Shown: piece after piece, positions 11,273 to 23,939 of the stretch
Layout: each line of letters starts with the position of its first letter
Position numbering within the stretch: the stretch's first letter is position 1
NCBI RefSeq assembly: GCF_000516985.1
Contig: NW_006917095.1
Span: forward strand, 3,236,942-3,300,941
Direction of reading: 5' to 3'
Source of the DNA: Pestalotiopsis fici W106-1
Taxonomy: Eukaryota; Ascomycota; Sordariomycetes; Amphisphaeriales; Sporocadaceae
Length of the DNA: 64,000 nt
Program-made: the position numbers and the translations under genes
Notes under the pieces: generated by a model
Database searches by the model: none
What the model was told of the DNA's origin: nothing
The model's input: only the letters and a program-made list of their open reading frames with translations

Positions 11273-12387
11273 GTTGTATGACTTGTGCTACGAGGCAGTA
11301 AAGTACTAACAAGGAAGCATTCAATTGAAATGAAATGGGAGGTATATGACACGACTCAGAGTCCAGTTTTCTGGATGATCTGCACTTTCAAAGTAACCAG
11401 AAAACTGGGAAGCCTGGGACTATCTATACTTTTTTCTTCTTCTCTCCTGTCCGGCATACAATTGGAGAGTTCCCATTCCATCGGGTCTGGGGAAGTTTGA
11501 GTCGTGTATATCTTGACCAGACACGCTATCCGTGGTTCGTGGCGTAAAAAGTTGGACTAGACAAGGGGTCCATGCCTTGTTTTGGCGATTCTGCATACAA
11601 GAACAGGATACTGCTATTATAGCAGTAAACTAGACGACAAGTTGGAGCCATCTTGTACCAGGTGTGTTCTGGATAGCCCAGGTGGTACCTCAACCGATGG
11701 CATAGGTCAGCAAGGACTTGCATTACCCACTGGGCTGAGTGAGCGGCGTGGTTTTCCCCATGGGGTATTTGCCAGGGGGAGGGTTTAGTGGGCATCTTGG
11801 GGATGTCGCGCTACCACCTGGGCAGCCCTCTAGGTGCCCATGCCCCCATGTTAGGTGTGGGGAAAGCAGAAAGAGACTAAGGTTAGGCGGCTTGAGTTGC
11901 CTGTCGTGAGTTAAAAGGGCAAGTCTGGCAACTCACCTTGTGCGACTCTCTTGAGCTTCGCTTGTTACACTTTATCCTCCCGCGCTCTGATCCCACCACA
12001 TACTGCCAGCCTGGTAGGACACTGAGCTGAGTTGAGCACAGCACCAGTAAAAGAAAGGACAGAATAGGACAGGACGGTCCTTGCGACATACGAGTCCATT
12101 TCTCCAGCCCTACGCCCTTTACCCCGGATTTTGTTCCACGCTCTCTCCAGCACGAGACAGTTTCTGACGCCGAGCTCCCGTTCTGTTCCACGATCCTGGA
12201 CCCCACAGCAACTGCTGACAAAGATCCTCGCTGAAAGTAGCAAGTTGAAAAACTTTCCTCTTACGGAAGGGAAGTAGATGCGGCAGCTCTACTCTTGGCT
12301 CAACCCCTGCAGATGATCGATGCTGGGTGATGTCTCCTCCTGATGGGGACAGCGAAAATACCGGCACCTTGGAGAACCTAGTTCATC
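11273..12387. promoter_or_regulatory. shared upstream region of transporter and transcription factor
   Basis: A 1.1-kb divergent spacer. GTGGGG at 11857-11862 and CTGGGG at 11487-11492 match the fungal carbon-repressor (CreA/Cre1) consensus SYGGRG, and several C4/G4 runs lie at about 11755-11865 around a palindromic CCCCATGGGG. These are short, common motifs, so regulation by CreA is only a possibility. No coding region is supported. Confidence 0.4.
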
Positions 12388-14727
12388 ATGAACATGTAAG
12401 TGGCCATCTCTTATCCTTGCTCTACTTGCGTCATGCAAAATTACCCTAGAGAACGTCCATTGACCCATTCTCTAGTCCACAGAGTTGAGGTACGGGTGTC
12501 TTGCGCAAAGCGCACTCACTCACTGCGCTTATCACACGAATCGCGACGTTTAGTTGCTAACCCTATCTGCGGTCTCCAGGCTCTCGGCATCTGACAAGGA
12601 GCCATCTCCGGCAGCCGTATCTCAATCACAGACTTCAGCTCCCATACCAGGCCCACAACGCAAGTATCGTGTTCGCTTCCGGCATACGCTAAACCCCAGG
12701 TTTGTCTCGTGCCCCATCACAAGCATACAGCACTTGCATTGACCAGCTCCGGTGTATAGCGTACCGCCACAACGTCCTTCGGATGCCAGGCAAGAGTATA
12801 CTTTTGCGGCCGACCAACGATGGGTTCGAGCTCCGAGGTCGTTCAATTTCATCGACGAGACTCGTGAGATCATTAGCATCCATGAAGCTGAGAACTCGGA
12901 TTCTGATCTGGAAGATACCCGGACCTCACTACAAATCAATGGCAGTAGTAATTCTTCATCATGGCGGCCCCGTGGCAACAGCGATAGCACAGTACTTCCA
13001 GCGCCGTCATGCACGCCACGCATGTCTGGCTTTGTCGCCGACTCCAGCAGGCTCTCAGCCACGGACAGTTCCCTGCCTGCTCGTGCTAAGAGGTCTTTAA
13101 ATGCAGATGGCCCAAACAGGAAGCGCACAATGAGCTCGAGTGCCTCGATAGGACCAAGTCCGAGGCCTAGCACTCAAGTAGTGACGGACTTGCTGGCCCA
13201 ACCGTCAATCAGCGGCCCAGTACTTCAGAGCCCAGATGTGTCATCGCTGTTATCTCCGCTCAATCTGGACAGTCTTGGTTTGCACCAGTTATTCGATGCA
13301 AGCGCATTAGCGTCTCCTTCTACTGGATCCGCCACGGTCGAGTCCCCCTTTGCGTACATTCCGTTCTCGGCCAATGAAGACGCTCAGTCACTATCTCATG
13401 CTCCTGTCGAGCAGCCCAGATGGCCCTTGAAAGACAGCCAGGAAGCTTTCTTATTCCAGAATTTCATACGCGAGGTCGCACCCATGTTTGACTTGTGCGA
13501 TAATGCTCGCCAGTTCGCAAAGGTTGTTCCAAAGCGGGCCCCTTTCTGCCCTCCACTCCTCAATGCTATGCTGGCGGCTGCTGCCAAGCGCTTGAGCAGA
13601 ATCAATGATGGCGATTCAAGTGTTGCCTATGGGTATTATCAGGAATGTCTGAGGACGCTCATTCCGCTACTCTCTAGCTCTGGAGCCGCCAAGGATGAAA
13701 ATCTGCTTGCTGCGACTCTAATTCTTCGATATATGGAGGAGACGGATGTGGCCTTCTCCATTAATGGATCTCAGTCACATCTTGTTGGAAGCAGAGTCTT
13801 CCTTGCCGCGAGAGAGGATATATCTGAATTTAGTGAACTCAGATTAGCATTATTCTGGATCGCTTTACGCCAGGAAATATTCATGGCATTTATCCACTCT
13901 CGTCCAGTTTACGCTGGTTTCCTCAGCCGAAACGTTGCTCCTGTTTTAGAGGGTGCTTATGACGAATGCAGCTATGCCAATAAAGTCATTCTTCATTGCG
14001 CATATTGTATTCAATACTGCTTTGGCGAGCAGGAGCAGCGCCCTTCGGTCTGGAACGAGCTCAGCGACTACTTAGATCAATGGGAAAGGAACAAGCCATG
14101 GTCCTTTAATCCAATGTCGCTCGAACAGTTTGACGATACTAGCTTCTTTCCCGAAATGACCTATATATCGGACGAGGTGTTGACAGGCATGCAACACTAC
14201 TACTTGGCACGTCTGGTATTGGAAGCACACAGCCCCAAGACACCAAGACTGGGCCCAGCTCGACGACTAGCACTCGAAGGCGTTAATGGCGAGCTCAGAA
14301 GGCTAGTGCGTATAGTCTGTGGCATTGCCGAGGTGAGTACTGCCAATCCGTGAAAGGTCTTCTGGAGCTTCCCAATGCTAAACAAGGCGCAGTCTAATCC
14401 GCAAGTCGCCCCAGGCTATGTGTAAGCAGTTTTCACCCAGCCTTGATCTGTGACGTACTGACTTAAGTCCAGAAATGCTGCTGTGGCTATTGTCATGGCA
14501 GGTGATCGGTTTACGGACCGACCAGATCAGGAGCTATTACACGCTCTATTGGTAAAAATCGAAAAGTATTTGGCATGGCCAACAGGGGCAGCGTAAGTTC
14601 TCCCTTGTTTCCACTGACCTGTGCTAATATCCAAGACAGCCAAATTGATCTGAAAAACGCTTGGGGGTGGGCCAGGACCCCAGACATGTCCATTGCTGGT
14701 GTTCTCAACAGTGGGATCATGACATGA
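12388..14727 (+). CDS. fungal-specific transcription factor-like protein without zinc cluster
   Basis: Six exons (12388-12395, 12580-12699, 12790-14332, 14393-14421, 14473-14592, 14640-14727) give 1908 nt, 635 aa. The first coding exon is 8 nt; its intron has GTAAGT, a GCTAAC branch site and CCAG. The C-terminal two thirds (about residues 220-635) match the Fungal_trans_2 type regulatory domain: FLFQNFIREVAPMFDLCDN, PLLNAMLAAAAKRL, an LR-rich middle and a closing AWGWARTPD. The N-terminus has the basic RKYRVRFRHTLNPRQEY stretch that normally follows a Zn2Cys6 cluster, but I find no CxxCxxxxxxC cluster in this model or in the 200 bp upstream. It may regulate neighbouring genes as a partner protein rather than by direct DNA binding. 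The gene is confident; the N-terminus is less so. Confidence 0.8.
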
Positions 14728-17700
14728 ACATGAACGCACTTGGCGGATGCGGAAAAGTGAGTTTTGTTCATACGGCATCTCTATGTGGAACGCCCGCCCG
14801 TTTCCATGGAAGAACATCGCCCTCCTTGTACTGGTCAGCGAGCGAACCCAAAATCGCCGTAGCTTCTTTGCATATCTACCAAACATGCGACTTGAAGTTT
14901 GGTATTGTGAGGTTCAATAGTGACAAACAATACTGTCGCTGTAGAAATCATTACTGCGTAAATCCTGATGACTCTCCTGGTGATGCCAACTCTTTGACGA
15001 TAATCCTTCAGGCTAAGATTTACATCGCAATGCGGATATAATCGTCCAGTGCATTCTCAAATAGCGGCACACAGTATTGTCAGGCGGACTCGATAGGTCA
15101 ATACAAGAAGAAAGTCTGCTGTGATACATGATTATAGTAACTCCTGACGTCACGGCCCCATAGTCGTGGGCATCTCGTATAAGGCCTTGTTGAGCTTGAC
15201 AAAAAGTTGCTCTCTACTGACAGTCCTAAAGAATAGGAAGTCTGTCTCGTGACCTGAAGCCACAACTCGCATCTCGGTAGTCACCATATGAGACAATTAC
15301 AAAGTAATGGAGTCCTCGAGTGGCTTGGGGCCACATGCAGAGAAGCAGGAACATGGGGTAATGATGGGTCTGGGGGAGCTGATGCCTGGCGGTTGGTTTA
15401 GTTTAGAAATAGACTTCTCGAGCCAACTCCTTCTGCGAATACAAGTCGAATGTGATTGGGCCAAATATAGCGTCCTGCGCAAGTACTTGCCCTAATGTGC
15501 AAATGGAGCAAGTCACTATAGGTCTTAGAGAATATCTCCCCTTGCCCAGTTGGGCAACTTTCCGTATTTGGCAATGAATATTAGTGGCAGTCCTACCACG
15601 CACAATCCAGAACCGTTCAAAGCTTATTTGTATCGTAAGGAGAAATGTTTCATATTAGATTGAAATACTAAATGACATTGTTTACTCAAGATTTGAGAAG
15701 GCCACAGTTGCCAGAAATAATTGCGAAAGAAAGAAAAAAGAATACAAAAGAAACGAGAATCACAAAGGTCAAGGGCAACTGGACAATACAAGCCCCATAC
15801 CTGGCAGGCTTGTAATTTCTGTTCATTGAGCTCGCACCGATAATATGAAGCCATCTCGCTATTATCCGCGATTCGTTTCATGTCATGGTAACTTTCTGTC
15901 CCTTTTTCTGATCATATCATCTCGTGCAGGCAAGCAGCGAATTCTCCTAGTGTTTTGTAGGTGGCGCTGTCACTGGGCACATCCGGAAACGATAGGGTAA
16001 CAACTTTATATTGGCTATCCACCGCGACGTGATGGATCAGTCCGAGTAAGAAGCACTGCAAAGTTGTCTCAGCGATGTAGGTTACCGTTTTTCTTTCTCC
16101 GATTTTGTTGCATCTAGCAGGCTTTCGATACGTGACGCAACAGCGATCAAAAGTACTACTCGCCCAAGCTGGTCATTCTTTATGCGAGCGAAACTCACCG
16201 TGGCACTCATCAGTAATGGCGAACAGGCCGGCATAGGACGTTCCAAGGCACTGCCCAACAAATTGATGACCATTTCGCAAATTTCGTCAAAACCACGCAG
16301 AAATCCAATACAAGATAGATGGCTTTCTGGTCTGAGAATCCGTGGCGCCGGATGAACAGGTTGGTAGTTCTTTCGATCCAGCCGGTCTTCAGAAACGTTG
16401 TGCCATTGCTATTTGCCTGTCGGCTCTCCAGATCCCAGAATCTAGCTGTTTGGCTACCGCTGATGTACTTGTCGACATCACCAGCAAACCCTTGTCACTG
16501 GAGTTCAGCCTGGACAAGGCGCAAGCTGGTCTGGCCATTGGAAAAGGGCTGACCCGAGTCTTCTCGCGAATGACTTGATCATGTTGGTGAACTTTTGCTA
16601 GCGACAGCGATTGTCAAGATAGGGGCGACGGCTCAATTTGCGGCTGTTGCTGGTCATGGTGGCGGTGATGACGGCGTGCGTTTGCGCCTTTCTCCGGAAG
16701 TTCGCCGAGGAACTCGCGCGCCTTCAAATGGCCCCAGGATAATTGTGCAGCACAAGGGTGGAGTAGAGATTTCCCAGCACACCTGCGAGTGCGCGACCAT
16801 GGCTATTGTGGGCGACGATTTCGTGTAGAACTCGATCCGCAAGACAAGAACACTCTTAGGATCAGGTCAGGACGCCGTGTGGTTTGGGTTGGTGATGGTC
16901 TTGGGAAAGATTCAGTTGCCGGAACATGTTGTTCATGTTTGCAACGACAGTAATCTGTGTCGACATCATTGTCTCCTTTGAAGCGCTTCTTCTTGTATTG
17001 GTTACGCAGGATGTACTAACCTAGGCGGATGTCTCGCCGACTCAATGAATAGTTACTTGGCGAATGATATTATGTACTGCAGACGGCAGTCCAATGACGC
17101 TCTGCACGACCTTGGCAGTGCTGACCTCGGTGGAATGACACTGAAATGCTGAATGCATTGACAATTTTATCACACAAGTTGAATCCGCGGCAATTGGTTT
17201 GATAATGTACTGTGTAGCAAAACGACGAGAGTTTCCCTAGACTTTTGCCAAACCAACGGGGATTATTTGCCTAACCCATAAGGGATAAAACTCGGCGATG
17301 TTCGCTGCATTAGAGGCAAGATTGGTCACCATCTCAGCAAGCACTTGGCGCGCTGAAAAACTGCCCCCATTTCAGCGCTTGAATCACCCCAACACCCTGT
17401 GCCGGGCGGGGGCTCCACAGCGTTATAGTCGGTAAATCAATCCTGTCAGTTCTCTACTGACTGACCTTTGGGCGCACTTCCATTACCCCGCAGAACTAAT
17501 AGAATCGGTATTCAAATGATTACATTGTTCCCTGCTTTCCCCAGATCATTCTTTAGTCTAGTGTCGGTCGAAAATGGTCTTGTCTGGTCAAGGGAATGGG
17601 CGATTTTGCCCTCTTTAAAAAGCAAAAAGAAGCAAAGGATGCGCATGACCACCGTCTTTTACCCAGTGGTTAGCGAGTTATCCCCGAGTCGCCCAGACAG

Positions 17701-18135
17701 ACTCGTGCTTGCATGGCGCCAAGCCCTGTATCTCCATGAACAATCTGAGACCGGCAACTATTGGCATATCTAGGCATGAGAAGAGGGGTTGGAAGAAAGA
17801 AGGAGACGTATGATGCCATAGGACTTTTTTGTCTTGTCCCACGGATCGCAAAAGTGGCAGAGTGAAGAAGTCAAAGGGTGGGGGTTCATGTTTAGTATTG
17901 CGCACGAACCCGCTTCTCAACTCAACCCTGGCTGGCTACTAGCGACACTGTATGGGCCCTGCGTAATACCACTCTTGTGCTATATTCACATGATTGATTT
18001 GTAGATTGTCGAGTATATATTTACAACATCATCTGCTATTTGCTTTGAGCTGCGCCATTTCTTCGAGCTGATTGCACTCTATTTCCTCATTTTATATCCT
18101 ACCACACCGACATCTAGCCGAGATTACTATTCATC
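14728..18135. other. long intergenic stretch, no intact gene
   Basis: 3.4 kb between two plus-strand genes. Apart from the possible minus-strand remnant listed separately (15912-16273) and short broken open frames up to about 16990, no gene is supported. The last 130 bp before 18136 are T/C-rich and look like the leader of the dehydrogenase gene. Confidence 0.5.
15912..16273 (-). pseudogene. possible decayed protein-coding remnant, family unknown
   Basis: Two adjacent minus-strand stretches read like protein: one from 16273 (LLMSATVSFARIKNDQLGRV, then RIESLLDATKSE, stop after EKEKR), and one from about 16082 to a TGA at 15912 (AETTLQCFLLGLIHHV, then VVTLSFPDVPSDSATY). Composition is protein-like and codon use is ordinary, but stop codons and the absence of good splice sites prevent a gene model. 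The family is not recognised. Confidence 0.2.
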
Positions 18136-19849
18136 ATGGCATCAACTATGAAGGCCGTCAACTATGCCGGACCAAGCTCTGTCAAGGTCTCGGAGGTTGA
18201 GAAGCCCAAGCTAGAACACCCAGATGATATCATTGTCAAAGTAACGACGGTGAGTCTGCATTGTTATACACAACTACAAATCATGATGCTAATTAGGACA
18301 TCTAGGCTGCGATTTGCGGTTCAGATTTGCAGTATGTTGTGCACTGACTAGGATCGTGTCCCTGATGCAATCAAGCTAACTTTTTCTGCAGCATGTACGA
18401 AGGAAGGACCGCCGCGGAGCCTGGCATCACATTTGGTATGTTACCATCAGCCCCAAATATGTCTTTCTGTTGTCCTTATTGACGTGGTGTCAAGGCCATG
18501 AGAACATGGGAACTGTGGAAGAGCTGGGCGAGGGCGTGACGCTGCTAAAGAAGGGCGACCGTGTCGTGATGCCGTTCAACGTTGCCGACGGACGATGCCG
18601 CAACTGCGAGGAGGGCAAGACGGCTTTCTGCACTGGTGTGAACCCTGGATTCGCCGGAGGTGCTTATGGTGAGTTTTGATCAAATATTGGTTTAACACTC
18701 TTGTTTCATGCGTACAACTAGAACTAATACCTCGTTGCCAGGTTACGTCGCCATGGGACCATTCCGTGGTGGTAAGTCTATGATGTGATGCCCGCACATG
18801 TTTGCCCATTAATATTCACATGAATCATCTAGGCCAAGCACAATATCTTAGAGTTCCGTATGCCGACTTCAATGCGCTGAAATTGCCGGCTGGCAAAGAA
18901 TTCGAGGCAGACTTTATCCTTCTTGCAGGTACGTCATGACGTTTTTGGACAACGCGGGGCAGTACAGAAGCTAACCTGAGCTCTAGATATCTTTCCAACG
19001 GGTGAGCATACATTCTAATAGACAAGTAAACTGTGTATAACATGCCCACTGATGATTTCTCTCAAAGGTTGGCATGGAGTGGAAATATCAGGTTTCAAGT
19101 CTGGAGAATCCGTGGCAGTCTTTGGCGCCGGACCCGTAGGTCTAATGGCCGCCTATTCCGCCGTGCTGCGCGGGGCTAGCCGAGTATACGTCGTAGACCG
19201 CGTGCCCGAGCGCCTCGAGGCCGCCAAGAAGATTGACTGCATCCCCATTGATTTCACCAAGAGCGACGCGGTAGAACAGATCATTGCGGCCAACGGCGGC
19301 GAGGTCGACCGCTCGATAGACGCCGTGGGCTACCAGGCCGTCAGCTCCAGCGGTTCTACCGAGCAGCCCAACATTGTCCTCGAAAACATGATTCGTGTAA
19401 CGCGCGCTTGTGGAGGTTTGGGTATCCCAGGTCTCTATGTTCCCAGGTACGATACCTTGGATCAACATGTCACATCTTTTCATGAACGATGGATTGTTAA
19501 CCTTGATACGCAGTGACCCCGGTGCTCCGGATGCTGCCTCCAAAAATGGCATGATCAGCTTGAGCTTTGGAAAACTGTTTGAGAAAGTAAGTCAGAGCGC
19601 GCAATGTAATCACTCTTTACAATCCATGTGCTCATTGTCGTCTAGGGCCTCACTATCGGCACTGGCCAGTGCAATGTCAAGGCCTACAACCGGTATCTGC
19701 GCGACCTGATCATTGCCGGCAAGGCCAAGCCCAGCTTTGTGGTCTCGCATGAGATTGATATCAAGGACGCCGAAATGGCCTATGACAAGTTTGCCAGGCG
19801 GATTGATGGTTATACCAAGGTTCTCATTCATCCCAATGGAGGATTCTAG
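18136..19849 (+). CDS. zinc-dependent alcohol dehydrogenase, glutathione-independent formaldehyde dehydrogenase type
   Basis: Ten exons (18136-18249, 18306-18331, 18392-18435, 18495-18668, 18742-18771, 18833-18928, 18987-19001, 19068-19446, 19514-19586, 19646-19849) sum to 1155 nt, 384 aa. This is a medium-chain dehydrogenase: CGSDLHMYEGR and GHENMG supply catalytic-zinc ligands, GRCRNCEEGKTAFC is the structural-zinc lobe with Asp where bacterial enzymes have the first Cys, and FGAGPVGLMAA with VVDR is the NAD-binding fold. The long insert and C-terminal layout fit the FdhA-like branch, which oxidises aldehydes or alcohols with tightly bound NAD. The substrate is not predictable. Exons of 15, 26 and 30 nt are unusually small. 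It lies upstream of a TIM-barrel isomerase in the same orientation. Confidence 0.88.
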
Positions 19850-20615
19850 TAAAAGCCATGTAGTTTGCAGTCATGTAAGAGGAGATGGAGAAAGGCCCAA
19901 TTATGATGAATAGCGTTATCCCTGAATTTCAAATACAACCATTATACACATTATACTTTCAGAGGATACACTTGAGGCATGGTCTTGCTTCTTTTTGCAT
20001 GCGGGCTCCTGAATTCTGCGATTGAGTTAACAATCTTCGTATATTAGCTTGTAATTCAGAACATGTTGCCAGAATGCTGAACACACTGAGGTGGATCAAG
20101 TCAACACCGGCGATAGAAGCAACAGCGCATTTGTCAAGTAAGAAGAACATCATCTTGACGATTTTCAGCTGCACGACACACGTTTCGCAAACATTACAAT
20201 CCCGCCGTCGCAGGTCATGGCATTACTCGGGCTTCGGTATAGTGGGTCTGGGGTATCGGGGGGCGGCGATCGAACCCGCCAAGCACATGCGGGACGGCCT
20301 ACCACTTTGGCCGTATCGGGAAATTCTTCGGCGGACGACTTGATTAGTCCAAAATGACTGAATAGTCCACATGTCACGCAATAAGGCGGAGCAGTTGTAG
20401 AAAGAGGATCAATGACATGAATAGTTAAGTTTGGGTACTTGGATAGAGATATATTTCGACATTCTCGGTCCTTGGGTCAATGTTTGTTCGCACTTGAAAC
20501 CATTGACTGGATTCTGCTGCATTTACAATTATATTCCTACCATCTTGTGACGCTGAATCGCACTTTTTACTCGAGAGCATCAGACACGAATTTGGACTAC
20601 GAGAAAAATATCAAA
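19850..20615. other. intergenic with a tRNA-like fragment
   Basis: 766 bp. On the minus strand at about 20255-20330 there is an A-box-like GGCCAAAGTGGTAGGCC and a B-box-like GGGTTCGATC about 20 nt later, but no acceptor stem pairs and no T-run terminator follows. It may be a tRNA relic. The rest, including 20440-20615, looks like leader sequence of the next gene. Confidence 0.35.
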
Positions 20616-22042
20616 ATGAAGTTTCAACCCATCCGCACGCTATGGGGTGTTGAACCCGGAGAGAACATGGAAAACTGGGATAAGCTCTTTCCTGAGCTCA
20701 AGCAAATAGGTTTTGGTACGTGTCAGTCACCATATAACCGAGCTAGGCTAATCGTGTGTTAGAGGGTATCGAAATTGATGTTGCAAACCTGAAGAGTACT
20801 TCCGAATATCAGGCTCTTCGGACACTCGCCGACAAGCATGGGCTAGTCATCACGGCACTGTGAGTTGTGACCTCAACATGGTTGGCCACCTCAGTGGGCT
20901 AAGATCGGAAACAGTATGTTTAGTGAATGGCCACAAACTGCCGGGCCACGTCCAAAGGGTCTCACGGTGGCAGACCACCTCAAGTTTTACCGCAAGACAC
21001 TCCAAGATGTGGCAATTCTCAAGCCCATCAAGGTAAACGTACACTCCGGCTCGTGAGTAATCCCAGAGCCTTTTTCTCTCAAGGCAATGCCGATCCAGTG
21101 TGGGGGGATGCAATGGGAAAAGATTGAGACAAAACTGACTTTTGAAAAGTGACGTTTGGACCTATGACCAGTCCGTGGAGTTCTACAAGGCAACCTTTGC
21201 TATTGATGAGGAGCTCGGTTTCGCCGGAAAAGTGTGCCACGAGACGCACAGGAACAGATCCCTCTACAGCCCACAAGCAACCGATTACATCCTCAGCCGA
21301 GTACCAAAGTATGTCTACCTCGTTGACAGCTCTCCCCTCATGTTTCTATGGAAAGTATTTGCAACGTCGAGGGTGCCCAACGCTGACCATTTCCGCTACA
21401 GTTTGCGCATCACGGCGGATATCTCGCACTGGGTCGTGCTGTCTGAACGTCTACTAGATGCCAATGAGGAAGACCGTGACCTTTTAGAGAGAGTATACCC
21501 CAATGTACGTGACATCTCCTTGATTTCACATTGCCGAGTCTGGAGCCTCTTGGGGTTGCAATCCTGGTGATTCTGTCATTTGATGGAACAAATGACTCTG
21601 ATTGCCCTTCCACATGCTGATATAATCCCAGGTCGATCATATTCACGCCCGCATTGGCACTACTCAGGCCTCGCAGTGTCCTGACCCGACGAACCCCGTC
21701 TTCAAGGAAGAGAGGGAATTCTTTGAGCGCGCGTGGCTGCGCATCCTAGAGCTGCGGCTACAGAAGAACGACCTCAGTACCGTGACATTTGTGCCTGAAT
21801 ACGGGTAAGTGACCTTTCAATCTGTTTAAAGGGCTATAGAGGCATTGGCTCGGTGTCTGTCCAGCTCAAAGATCCCATTTCTTTATCCTTGGCTCCATGC
21901 TGACATGACCACTTTTTCAAATAGCCCGTTCCCATACCATCCAATCAACTCTACGCACACGTTTGATGCTGTGGCCAACAGTGAAGCCACTCGTCTCTTT
22001 GGGGTATTCAATGCATTCGTGGCTAGCAAGCAGAAATCATAG
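20616..22042 (+). CDS. sugar phosphate isomerase/epimerase-like TIM barrel protein
   Basis: Seven exons (20616-20715, 20763-20859, 20915-21052, 21150-21308, 21402-21504, 21632-21804, 21925-22042) total 888 nt, 295 aa. The fold is the xylose-isomerase-like/AP-endonuclease-2 barrel: FPELKQIGFEGIEIDVAN for the first strands, VNVHSGSDVWTYDQ, then GKVCHETHRNRSLYSP with metal-binding Glu/His, LRITADISHWV and VDHIHARIGTTQASQCPDP, all typical of this superfamily. Such proteins act on sugars, inosose or hydroxypyruvate using a divalent metal; the substrate here is unknown. No targeting signal is seen, so it is probably cytosolic. Its position beside a dehydrogenase, and near an inositol-type transporter and a regulator, suggests a sugar or polyol breakdown route, but that is inference. 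Confidence 0.85.
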
Positions 22043-23633
22043 AGATAATTTACTGTCTTCAACAAAGATTTATTGAACTTATTTGATTCAATGGCTTTTG
22101 ATATCATATACATTCATGTATCCTGCGCGTGTAGCTACGGTTTTCATATCCAAAGCTCATCAGGGTGACAGATATAAGCCTCCGCTGAGGTTTCCAAATG
22201 AAAACCGATATGATTGTACTTCTGGGCTTTATATCGTCATTTGTTTCCGTCAGTGGTCACTAGGACCCGTATATACTCACCGAGAAATCAAGAAACATAA
22301 CTTGCAGGTGAAAAAGTGATCCCTGATGCTCGAATATGAGTTGGCCACTTAAAAACTGATGATTGTTTACAGTAGAGCTCAATCTGTATCAAATGTTGGA
22401 ACCCAAGTGAAAAATTGTTCCTTGTGATCGATGATGTTGCCCACGTCATTGCAATACACAAGCCCTTATATACAGCCTAGTTGCCGGAAACAATCTACTA
22501 TTATGCTGCCATCCAAGTATGATTGATTGTACAGCAGAGAGACCGTTCCCGATACCAATCCTGCTCCAATTGCGAGCCCGTATTGTACGAAGCCTGATCC
22601 ATGCCGTTGTCGATGAACACTCATTGGCCAAGCCTCTCTGACACATTCAGCACATATATTGACATGGATGCTGAAAGAGATGGTTACTATAGAGACTCCA
22701 CATTGGATATACAGAATCATCTAGCACATCCACGAGCTTATCATTGAATTTAGGCTCGGTTTCACATGGCAGTTGGATCTGAAAGTGGCTAGTAATCCGC
22801 GCAACGTGGTTTGGGGGATATCGCCACCCACTTCGTCGTCTCGCGAGAGCCGGTCCTTGGTCCACAGACAAACCGTGATCGGGCCGGGTCAAGACAATTT
22901 CTTTGGAGTTTCTGGGGCATGCATTGCTCTGATACACGTGTGGCATCTTGACATTGCAAAATATCATCCGGGGTGTTCCAAGGTTTTCTTGGCGACATTT
23001 CCGCCACCTGAGCCATGGTCTATTCCGTGCCTGGCCGGCGACGATCCTGATCAAGACCCAATATAAATGCGAAAGAGCAGAGAACAGGGATCGGCGTTTG
23101 ACCCGTTAGCTCCCCTACCCGGGGGCAGTTAATCGGTGTTATAAACTTGGAAAAAAAATTGCTCCGCTTTCCCAAGCACGTTGATCACGATTCAAGCTCG
23201 CGACCTCTGACTTGTGTTTGGATTGCTCTGATCAGATCCAATACAGCGCATCGCACAGGAATGATTCAGTTCCGAGTCTCGACCCTTTTCGATGTCTTGG
23301 ATGGATACGGGGGTCCATATAAGTTATGGCCCGGATTCTTAGCGCCTTATACTTGATCTCGATCTTAATTCACCAACCATACGTGTTTTTTTTTTTTTTT
23401 TTGAGACAAATATTAGTTGTCAAGAGATTTTGTTTGATGCCACAGGCTGCATATACATTTTTCTCACGTTGTCCTGATTTGTACTCGGTATAGCAATAGT
23501 CAAACCTCATCGACGCACCTGCAGCAGGTAGATTAAGCTGAGCAGATAACTGTCAGTGTGGAACTCGCAGCTGCTAACCTAAATGGGAAGTTCTCATCTA
23601 TTTTGCATCTTTAGTCCGCCTTTTTCCCGCACC
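22043..23633. other. intergenic, no supported gene
   Basis: 1.6 kb between the isomerase gene and the Tc1-like element. It holds a poly-T run at about 23387-23402 and scattered short open frames without recognisable protein. No gene is seen. Confidence 0.5.
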
Positions 23634-23635
23634 TA

Positions 23636-23676
23636 TACCTCCTCAGGGATTAGAAATGTTAGCGTTATACAAGCCC
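23636..23676 (+). repeat. left terminal inverted repeat of Tc1-like element
   Basis: 41 bp that match the complement of 25179-25219 with only a few differences near the inner end (GCGTTAT on this side, GTGCGAT on the other). It is flanked outside by TA. Confidence 0.9.
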
Positions 23677-23939
23677 CATAATACGAGGAGTTCTTACGTA
23701 TGTGCTCCGCATGTCACATAATGTAATTTCCTATATAATTTGTTAAGAACAGTATATTTTATATATATTTTACAACTGGACTTCAGCACCACCAGTTTCG
23801 ATGATTTGACGTAGTCGACGCGGCATCGATCGTGAGAGTGTATTTAAGAGTTTTTCGGGAACAGCCTCCTACGCAGCCTAGATCGCAGCACGCAAATATA
23901 CGCTATTTAGGGTCTGGATATCGTAATGTAAGTTAATCT

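Noticed and set aside
20250..20335. tRNA gene on the minus strand (A-box- and B-box-like motifs)
   Set aside because: The arms do not pair, no acceptor stem forms and there is no T-run terminator; at best a relic.
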